NCBI GenBank assembly: GCA_022567305.1
Contig: JADFHF010000017.1
Span: 1-64,000 of the forward strand
From: Bacteroidota bacterium
GTDB lineage: Bacteria; Bacteroidota; Rhodothermia; Rhodothermales; UBA10348
DNA: 64,000 bases
Direction of reading: 5' to 3'
Shown: positions 23,781 to 30,534 of the stretch, piece by piece
Layout of the letters: every line of letters starts with the position of its first letter
How positions within the stretch are numbered: the stretch's first letter is position 1
The notes under the pieces: generated by a model
Told to the model about the DNA's origin: nothing
Databases searched by the model: none
What the model saw: only the letters and a program-made list of their open reading frames with translations
Translations under genes and position numbers: made by a program

Positions 23781-24937
23781 GAGATTATTACGACATACTG
23801 GGGGTGGAACGAGCCGCTTCAGATGACGACCTGAAAAAGGCCTACCGAAAACTGGCATTGAATTTTCACCCGGATCGCAATCCGGGCGACAAAGAGGCCG
23901 AAGAGAAATTCAAGGAGGCCGCCGAGGCCTACGAGGTGCTCTCCGATGGTCGTAAACGTGCCCGGTATGATCGATTCGGACACGCTGGAGTCCGCGGGAA
24001 TGGTGCTTCGGGTGGCGCAGGATTTCAGGACATCAACGACATCTTCAGTGCATTCAGCGATATTTTCGGTAGTGGTGGAAGCGTTTTTGATGACGTTTTT
24101 GGCACTCAGACGAGGAGTCGGCGTCGAAGAGGAGGGCGGTCCGGCAGCGATCTTCGTATCAAACTTCCGTTGACCCTAGAGGAGATTGCAGCGGGTACGG
24201 AGAAAAAAATCAAGGTTGGGAAGCAGTTGGCTTGTCGAACCTGTTCCGGAAAAGGCGTCGCCAACGTGGACACTGGCTATGCCATGTGTGATAGTTGCTC
24301 CGGCACGGGAGAAATTCGCCACGTGACCCATTCGGTATTCGGTCAGTTCGTCAACGTCCAGCCGTGCCCGAGATGCCGCGGTGAAGGTCGTATTATACTC
24401 CATAAGTGCGTCGATTGTAACGGCGAAGGACGGGTAAAAAGTGAGGAGACGATCACGGTTAAAGTACCCCCAGGCGTTCTCGAGGGACATTATCTAACGC
24501 TTCGTGGAGCCGGAAACGCTGGAGTCAGAGGAGGAGAATCGGGTCATCTACGTGTGGAGATTCATGAGAAACCCCACGAGGATTTTATCCGTGATGGACT
24601 GGATATTTATCATGAACTGTTTCTCTCCTTTCCAAATGCGATCCTCGGTACGGAAGTGGAAGTTCCAACGCTCAAGGGTCGCGCGCGTCTTCAAATCGAC
24701 CCGGGTGTTCAATCCGGTAAGATCCTTAGAATGCGCGACCGCGGTATTCCAGATCTAGAGACCTCTCGACGCGGCGATCAACTCATTCGTATTCATGTCT
24801 GGACGCCCAAAAAGCTCTCGGACGAAGAACGAGAAGTCATTGAGGGGATGCGAGACTCTGATTCGTTCATACCCGATCCTCCGAAGGAGCGCGATCAGCA
24901 ATCATTTTTCGATAAGGTCAAGGATGTATTCTCCTAG
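23777..24937 (+). CDS. dnaJ: chaperone protein DnaJ
   Basis: DnaK co-chaperone, 386 residues, starting at GTG 23777 inside the last codons of grpE (GTGA overlap). The J domain has the HPD triad in [21 protein letters not shown] Gly/Phe-rich linker follows, then the four zinc repeats [24 protein letters not shown] and CVDCNGEG, and the C-terminal client-binding domain with [21 protein letters not shown] full type I DnaJ with no missing element. Confidence 0.97.
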   Translation: MRDYYDILGVERAASDDDLKKAYRKLALNFHPDRNPGDKEAEEKFKEAAEAYEVLSDGRKRARYDRFGHAGVRGNGASGGAGFQDINDIFSAFSDIFGSGGSVFDDVFGTQTRSRRRRGGRSGSDLRIKLPLTLEEIAAGTEKKIKVGKQLACRTCSGKGVANVDTGYAMCDSCSGTGEIRHVTHSVFGQFVNVQPCPRCRGEGRIILHKCVDCNGEGRVKSEETITVKVPPGVLEGHYLTLRGAGNAGVRGGESGHLRVEIHEKPHEDFIRDGLDIYHELFLSFPNAILGTEVEVPTLKGRARLQIDPGVQSGKILRMRDRGIPDLETSRRGDQLIRIHVWTPKKLSDEEREVIEGMRDSDSFIPDPPKERDQQSFFDKVKDVFS

Positions 24938-25063
24938 AGAATTGGTTCCATTCATCGACTTGAAGCTCCTGGCTCGAAGACCATACAGACGACGACCTGA
25001 AGGCAACGGCTTGGTTATTGTCCGTAATCGAGTTTTAGGTCACTAAATCCGTTTGTAATACCC

Positions 25064-25600
25064 GTGAAGAGCCAGCGAACCGAATATTTAGAAGGGCAGG
25101 GCGTTGATACCGCTCGGTTTTTAGAGGGGATGCGTCATGTACCGACGGTCGTAACTGTCGTAACCATGGCGGATGAATCTGGAGACTGGGGAATTACCAT
25201 CGGTTCGTTTGTGAGCCTGTCTCTGGATCCACCCCTGATCTGCTTTAACGTCCAAAAGTCTATCGCAATTCACGATCCGATAGTAAAGGCGGAGCACTTT
25301 GTCGTTCATGTGCTTCGGGAGGATCAAGCTGATCTCTCCGATCTTTTTGCGCGCTCGGATATTTCCAAGGAAGAGCAATTTTCAGCCATAGAGTATGACG
25401 TCAGCGAACAGGGCCCACCGGTTTTAAAGGACACCCTAACAACCTTTCACTGCATTCAGTACAATATCCTTCCTGGTGGCGACCATACTATCTTGATTGG
25501 TCTGGTAAAAGATATTTCAAATGGGAAACCCGGTCGCCCCGTCGTCTATCACCAACGCGCGTATCATGGCATCGGACAGTACATCGCCGACCATTATTGA
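25064..25600 (+). CDS. flavin reductase family protein
   Basis: FMN-binding split-barrel protein of 178 residues, which reduces free flavin or forms the reductase half of a two-component oxygenase. Evidence is GMRHVPTVVTVVTM near residue 22, the flavin motif ITIGSFVSLSLDPPLICFNV, HFVVHVLREDQADLSDLFA, and a closing Y-H-Q-R-A-Y-H-G-I-G. The start is GTG 25064 with a weak ribosome site. Its last seven bases overlap the convergent TIGR02757 gene. No partner oxygenase is adjacent. Confidence 0.85.
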   Translation: MKSQRTEYLEGQGVDTARFLEGMRHVPTVVTVVTMADESGDWGITIGSFVSLSLDPPLICFNVQKSIAIHDPIVKAEHFVVHVLREDQADLSDLFARSDISKEEQFSAIEYDVSEQGPPVLKDTLTTFHCIQYNILPGGDHTILIGLVKDISNGKPGRPVVYHQRAYHGIGQYIADHY

Positions 25601-26418
25601 GCATCATCTGGGAGGGTTAGTGTTTCCCCTGCAGCACCCGTCCCAAAGAAGGCAAAATCGTAGCGCGCCGGATCGTTAACGTTCAACTTGCGGCATGCCC
25701 GGGTCAATTCCTGAACAGCTTTCCAGTCGTTCGCATTCCTATAAAGAAGCCCGATGGCGCGCGCCTGACGACCAGAGTGAACGTCAATCGGAAGAAAGAG
25801 CCACTTTTTGTCGATTGACGGCCAGACATTCAGATCCACTGGTCCGGGCCGAACCATCCACCGCAAATACAGGCAAAGTCGCTTGCAGGCGCTCCCGGTA
25901 GAGGGCCGAGCCAGGTGTTTACTCATTCGACGGGGCATTTCAGGGTGAGCTTGAAGGAGGGTTCGACTCAAGCCTTCAAGAGCAGGACCGAGGTCTGGTG
26001 CGCCGGGGTTGATAAACGAAACGAAGAGTTTTTCTAAGGAACCGTAATGGTGAAGAACCTCGCGTAGCGCAATACAGAGCCAAATAGCGTCTTCCGAATT
26101 GAATGTCCGATGGACAAACCCGCTCAAATCGCCAGAATCTCGGTCCGCATTGAAACCGGATACGAATTCGTATGGCCGGAAGCGCATTCGTTCACAGAGC
26201 TCTCCCAGCTTACGAAGTAAGAGATCTCGTCGTCCCCAGGCGAGTAAGGCGGAGAAGAGTCCGATAATCTCACGATCCGCCGGACTGTCGAATCCATGCA
26301 GAATGGAAATTGGGTCCAAATCGATAAACTGGATCTTTTCATAGCGATCAACGATCGGATCCAAATATTCTCGAAGCACCTCGAGAGAGAACTTCGGAGA
26401 GGAAGGAGGCTGTTCCAC
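25594..26418 (-). CDS. TIGR02757 (DUF2400) family protein
   Basis: Conserved protein of 274 residues of unknown function. It matches the family by IDLDPISILHGFDSPADREI then IGLFSALLAWGRRD near the start, and by MVRPGPVDLNVWP, DKKWLFLPIDVHSGRQAR and a final DPARYDFAFFGTG. I use GTG 26418, which has GAGGG six bases upstream; the frame's first possible codon is TTG 26424 overlapping the stop of the upstream gene. Either way it is coupled to the PLP enzyme gene before it. Confidence 0.88.
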   Translation of the reverse strand: MEQPPSSPKFSLEVLREYLDPIVDRYEKIQFIDLDPISILHGFDSPADREIIGLFSALLAWGRRDLLLRKLGELCERMRFRPYEFVSGFNADRDSGDLSGFVHRTFNSEDAIWLCIALREVLHHYGSLEKLFVSFINPGAPDLGPALEGLSRTLLQAHPEMPRRMSKHLARPSTGSACKRLCLYLRWMVRPGPVDLNVWPSIDKKWLFLPIDVHSGRQARAIGLLYRNANDWKAVQELTRACRKLNVNDPARYDFAFFGTGAAGETLTLPDDAQ

Positions 26419-26420
26419 GT

Positions 26421-27428
26421 TCAACCCTCGATCGCCTCAAACAACTTTGCCGCCCGGAGTACGTCAACATTGCCGCCGCTTAGGACGACACCGATCCGGC
26501 GTCCGTCTGCCTCGATCGTGCCATCAAGTAACGCTGCGAGCGCGAGTCCGCCTGTCGGTTCCACCACCAGTTTCATTCGAGTCCAAAGGAAAAACATGGC
26601 CTTCAGGATCGACTGCTCTGAGACGGTGACCATATCATCAACGTGCTGCAGCACAAGGGGAAACGTAATTTTCCCTAGGTAAGGAGTTCGCGCACCGTCT
26701 GCGACCGTGTTCGGATTCTCAACGGTTTGAAGCTTGCCGGATCGAAATGACCGAGCTGCATCATCGGCGTTAGCCGGTTCTACACCCACTACGCGACACC
26801 CGGGATGAAGCCCCTTCGTAGCAATCGCGCTTCCTGAAAGAAGCCCACCTCCTCCACACGGTGTCATTACGAGATCCAGGTCCGGATAATCAGAAATGAG
26901 TTCAAGTGCCGCTGTTCCCTGACCGGCTACAATGTCTTCGTGATCATACGGGGGGATTATTGGGAGTCCACGTTCTTCCGATAAACGGAGCGCCAGTTCT
27001 TCTCGAGTAATCTCCTCTGGATCATAACCAACGACTTCAGAACCGTATTCTTTCGTGGCCTGAAGCTTTATTTCCGGAACGTCGTGGGGCATGATCACGG
27101 TTGTTGGGATACCCAGAATCGATCCGGAAAGGGCGATGGCCTGTGCGTGATTTCCGGAAGAAAAGGTCAAGACGCCACGCTTTTTCTGCTCCGAATCAAG
27201 CTTTGAAAGCGCGTTATAGGCGCCTCGAAATTTGAAGGCTCCTGTCCTTTGAAAGTTTTCGCACTTTAGAAAAACCTGACCCCTCGTTAGACGATCAAGC
27301 TTGCCGGAGGTCATCACGGGAGTCCGGTGAGCTATACCGAGAAGGATTTCCGACGCAAGCTGAATATCATCAAAGGTTACGACCGTATTTGCCTGCGCAA
27401 TCGACTCACTGGCATTTGCGTCTGTCAT
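26421..27428 (-). CDS. threonine dehydratase/serine racemase-like PLP enzyme
   Basis: Fold-type II PLP enzyme of 335 residues, predicted to deaminate threonine or serine (or hydroxyaspartate) or racemise serine. The PLP lysine is in TGAFKFRGAYNAL, the substrate loop is SSGNHAQ, and the phosphate-binding loop is PCGGGGLLSG. There is no C-terminal ACT domain, so it is the catabolic or short form rather than allosteric biosynthetic IlvA. Ends in overlap with the TIGR02757 gene. Confidence 0.85.
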   Translation of the reverse strand: MTDANASESIAQANTVVTFDDIQLASEILLGIAHRTPVMTSGKLDRLTRGQVFLKCENFQRTGAFKFRGAYNALSKLDSEQKKRGVLTFSSGNHAQAIALSGSILGIPTTVIMPHDVPEIKLQATKEYGSEVVGYDPEEITREELALRLSEERGLPIIPPYDHEDIVAGQGTAALELISDYPDLDLVMTPCGGGGLLSGSAIATKGLHPGCRVVGVEPANADDAARSFRSGKLQTVENPNTVADGARTPYLGKITFPLVLQHVDDMVTVSEQSILKAMFFLWTRMKLVVEPTGGLALAALLDGTIEADGRRIGVVLSGGNVDVLRAAKLFEAIEG

Positions 27429-27482
27429 AAAGAGGGGTTGATCCGTCTAAGCCTGTTTGCACGCCACCGAAAATGTAGCGGG

Positions 27483-27797
27483 CTACTCTGCCTCCGTAGA
27501 ATCCGACTCTTCAATAACTTCGACCTCCTTTTGATCGCGTTCAATAACGATTTCCACATCTGTCACGAGCGCGGCCAGTGCGCCAACGGCGGCGAGAACC
27601 GGTGTAAAGAAAATAGCGGCTGTGGCTCCACCGACGCCCACGGTTAGGGGAAATTCAAGCAACGTCCGATTGTCTTTGCGAATGCTCACGCGGCGTGCTT
27701 TTCCTTCTTCGATGACCTCTTTGATTTTATCGACAAGCTGATTGCCCTTCACCTTGATTTCCTCAAGGTTGATCTTTACGCGGTCTTTTCCAGTCAT
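27483..27797 (-). CDS. DUF4342 protein
   Basis: Protein of 104 residues. A helical start (INLEEIKVKGNQLVDKIKEV, IEEGKARRVSIRK) leads to FPLTVGVGGATAAIFFTPVL and a hydrophobic AAVGALAALVTDVEI segment, the DUF4342 pattern, then an acidic tail. The family is thought to be membrane-associated; function unknown. It is 54 bases upstream of the PLP enzyme gene on the same strand. Confidence 0.8.
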   Translation of the reverse strand: MTGKDRVKINLEEIKVKGNQLVDKIKEVIEEGKARRVSIRKDNRTLLEFPLTVGVGGATAAIFFTPVLAAVGALAALVTDVEIVIERDQKEVEVIEESDSTEAE

Positions 27798-28057
27798 TTT
27801 CGGCTCTGTTGTTTTATTCGAGTGCTTAATTATTCCGTCTTATTGTGTTTACGCCGTGCGGATGGGTGTGTTGCGCGATTATACGATTCTTGCTCGGATC
27901 GGGACATCCGCTTCAGGCCCTTCACGATATCTTAACAAATCAAAACCTTAAGTCGATCTCACAATCGTCGATATCCCACAAAGATCGGTTTACTTCGAAA
28001 GTCGTGCGTCAATAATCGCGTACGTCATATTGCTAATTAGACCAAAGAGGTTAACCA
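27798..28057. other. divergent promoter region between DUF4342 and pilin genes
   Basis: About 260 AT-richer bases with divergent genes on both sides, so it should hold both promoters. I could not fix a convincing -35/-10 pair. The ribosome site AGAGG precedes the first pilin-like gene. Confidence 0.4.
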
Positions 28058-28504
28058 ATGGGTCAACAGCAACTTCTTCTCCTGGTGCTCGGTATCGTTA
28101 TCGTCGGTCTTGCCGTCGTTGTTGGTATTCAGGCATTTAGTGAGAATCAGAAAAAGGCTAATGCCGATGCAGTCGTTAACGATGCCATCCGCATCTCGAG
28201 TGACGCACAGGCATGGAAGCTGAAGCCAGCCGCATTCGGCGGTGGCGCCAGTGCCGTTGAGTGGACAGGACTTACGTTTAATCAAATGGGTTACGAAACC
28301 GGTGATCAGCCGTACAGCTCTGCTACTGCGACAGCTACTGAGTATGAGAACTTGAACGCGATTTATGCGCTTTCAAATCAGGTCGCTGGTCCTTTGACCA
28401 TCACGGCCACCAGTTACGAAACGGACGGATCAACGGTACTCAATTTGATTGTCGTCACCGTAGCCGGTACTCAACCTAGTGACATTTCGACTACGGTCAA
28501 CTAA
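28058..28504 (+). CDS. pilin-like protein 1 with minimal leader
   Basis: Protein of 148 residues opening MGQQQLLLLVLGIVIVGLAV, one long hydrophobic helix running into a polar amphipathic stretch (QAFSENQKKANADAVVNDAI), then a small globular domain of Gly/Ala/Thr-rich strands. That is the build of a type IV pilin, and it sits beside pilC and pilB. There is no ordinary prepilin leader and no E5. If the leader is processed, MG before QQQ would be the shortest possible, similar in style to archaeal G-Q class III signals. A strong terminator follows, consistent with high expression. Probably the major subunit; inferred. Confidence 0.75.
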   Translation: MGQQQLLLLVLGIVIVGLAVVVGIQAFSENQKKANADAVVNDAIRISSDAQAWKLKPAAFGGGASAVEWTGLTFNQMGYETGDQPYSSATATATEYENLNAIYALSNQVAGPLTITATSYETDGSTVLNLIVVTVAGTQPSDISTTVN

Positions 28505-28555
28505 GTCACCGGGATGAACATTGCGTAATCCACCCTCACCGGTGGATTCGTGAAG

Positions 28556-28593
28556 GAGGCGGCTTCGCTAACGCGAGGCTGCCTCTTTTTTTT
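28556..28593 (+). terminator. strong Rho-independent terminator after pilin-like gene 1
   Basis: A 13-bp stem GAGGCGGCTTCGC/GCGAGGCTGCCTC (two G-U pairs), three-base loop TAA, then eight T. It would cut most transcripts before the rest of the pilus genes. Confidence 0.9.
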
Positions 28594-28692
28594 GTGTCGT
28601 ATTAAGAGATCGCGCGTTTCGTCGATACTGAGCGTAGTCAATATGCCCTGTTTCAGGGTCATATTAGCTAGGTAGCCAAGGACTTAGAAACC

Positions 28693-29109
28693 ATGGGACA
28701 ACAACAACTTTTATTGCTGGTGATGGGAATTATCATCGTGGGAGTAGCCGTGATGGCCGGACTCTTTGCGGTTCAGGACCAGCTAAAGAAGAGCCAGGCT
28801 GATAATATCGTAAGCAGGAATCTCGAAATCGCAAGCTCCGCGGTTATGTGGAAAACCAAGCGTGATCCGTACTCCGGCGGGAATCAGAGTTACTCCGGGC
28901 TGAATACGAACGGCTTCGCTGAACTCTTCATGGATTCCGAGACAGACGATGCATATTACGCTCTGAACAGCCCCTCGACACTCGAATTGGAGATCACCGG
29001 TGTCGCGAAGCGCTATCCGAATATAGGTGCGCGCACCTACGTGAATGACTACGATGTCCTTTTGACCGACGTGAAGTACAACGGTACGTACACGATCCCG
29101 ACTCCTTAA
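28693..29109 (+). CDS. pilin-like protein 2 with minimal leader
   Basis: Protein of 138 residues, paralogue of the previous one: MGQQQLLLLVMGIIIVGVAV then LFAVQDQLKKSQADNIVSRN. The N-terminal ~60 residues are clearly related, while the globular domain differs (YYALNSPSTLELEITGVAKR). It lies after the terminator and 43 bases before pilC, so it is likely made at lower level with the assembly proteins, as a minor pilin would be. Function inferred from position and helix only. Confidence 0.75.
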   Translation: MGQQQLLLLVMGIIIVGVAVMAGLFAVQDQLKKSQADNIVSRNLEIASSAVMWKTKRDPYSGGNQSYSGLNTNGFAELFMDSETDDAYYALNSPSTLELEITGVAKRYPNIGARTYVNDYDVLLTDVKYNGTYTIPTP

Positions 29110-29152
29110 CCATTCTCAAATTCCCTCACGTTCTCGGGGCCTGGTATAAACA

Positions 29153-30508
29153 ATGGCAGTAAAGGAATACAAATTTACAGGTGTCAGTCCTGACGGACAG
29201 CCGGTTCAGGGGTCTGTCTTTGCCGGAACCAAGAAAGCCGCCCAGAAGAAAGTAGACGACCTGGCGGAACGACACACGTTCCGCTCAAGGACACTTGAGC
29301 CTCGCGAGATCTATCTGTATCGCGTACGACACGCGAACGGGAAGATCATGAATGGGGAGCAAAAGGCCTTCTCCGCTGAAGAGATTGAGAACGCACTGGA
29401 GAAGATGGGCCTTGAAGTACTCAAGGTCAATCGAAAGCTATTCTCCTACCAAAGAAAGCCGCCGAAAACGGATATGATTATGTTCGTGCGGCTTTCCGCA
29501 AACTTGCTCCGTGAAAAACTTCCTTTCGACGAGGTACTCAACCTCCTCGTCAACGATGTGTCCTCTTCGAGTCTCAAACAGGTTATTCGTGACCTGAATG
29601 CCGACCTAAAGGGTGGAATGGAGGCTCAGCAGGCTTTTATGAAGCACCAGCACATGTTGGGCAAGTTTACTGCCTATATGCTTGGTATCGCGTCCCAGAC
29701 AGGAAACATGGCAGAGATCTACGAAGCAACGGCCAGATTCCTCGAGCGTCAAAACGAATTCAAGAAGAGTATTAAAAGCTCCATGGTGACGCCTGCAATT
29801 ACCATGCTCGTGCTGATCGCCGTTTTTATCTGGTACGTCTGGGTCATTTTCCCGGAAACCGCAGGATTATTTGAAGGATTTGATATTACGCTCCCCCCAA
29901 TGACTCGGAAAACGCTCGCGTTTTCGCACTGGATGGATACCAATTATGGATGGGTGTTACTCGTATGTACGATTGTTACGGGCTCGATCATTGCCTTTGT
30001 CAAGTCCAAGCGAGGTCTCTTCCTCATTCATAAGCACTTGATTCGTCTCCCGCTCATTGGAGGTCTTCTTCACAAGCTGAATATCGAAATTTTCTGTCGC
30101 GTCTTCGCCGTTCTTTATTCCGGAAGCGGAGATAACATTCCGGTTATTCGCATAGCAGCGGAAGCCTGCGGCAACAAGTACATGGAATACCAGATCAAGA
30201 CCGTCACGATTCCGATGATGGTGGCACAGGGTGCGGAACTGGTTAAGTCTATGGAAGCATCTGGCGTCTTTACATCGATGGTACTCGCGCGGTTTCGAAG
30301 TGGGGCAGAAACGGGTAACGTGCGCGACAGCGCGCGTCAAATGGCCGATTATTACGAAAGGGAAACGTCGCTGAAACTGGCATCAACGATCGAGGTGATT
30401 CAGACACTCGTTGCGGTGGTCATTACGATCGCGATTATGGGGTTGACGATCATTTCATCTGAAATCGCTCTGATTAGTCCATCGAGCGAGGACTTCATGA
30501 ACTACTAG
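29153..30508 (+). CDS. pilC: type IV pilus/type II secretion inner-membrane platform protein
   Basis: PilC/GspF family, 451 residues. Two T2SSF domains lie at about residues 105-230 and 305-440, with three membrane helices (LVLIAVFIWYVWVIF near 220, VLLVCTIVTGSIIAFV near 267, VVITIAIMGLTIIS near 425). The N-terminal 100 residues hold two small beta-alpha units (YKFTGVSPDGQPVQGSVF and YLYRVRHANGKIMNGEQKAF) that look like internal repeats; ordinary PilC has only one. It anchors the extension ATPase encoded just downstream (26-base gap). Confidence 0.92.
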   Translation: MAVKEYKFTGVSPDGQPVQGSVFAGTKKAAQKKVDDLAERHTFRSRTLEPREIYLYRVRHANGKIMNGEQKAFSAEEIENALEKMGLEVLKVNRKLFSYQRKPPKTDMIMFVRLSANLLREKLPFDEVLNLLVNDVSSSSLKQVIRDLNADLKGGMEAQQAFMKHQHMLGKFTAYMLGIASQTGNMAEIYEATARFLERQNEFKKSIKSSMVTPAITMLVLIAVFIWYVWVIFPETAGLFEGFDITLPPMTRKTLAFSHWMDTNYGWVLLVCTIVTGSIIAFVKSKRGLFLIHKHLIRLPLIGGLLHKLNIEIFCRVFAVLYSGSGDNIPVIRIAAEACGNKYMEYQIKTVTIPMMVAQGAELVKSMEASGVFTSMVLARFRSGAETGNVRDSARQMADYYERETSLKLASTIEVIQTLVAVVITIAIMGLTIISSEIALISPSSEDFMNY

Positions 30509-30534
30509 AAGACCGAGAAAAACAGTAACGAACG

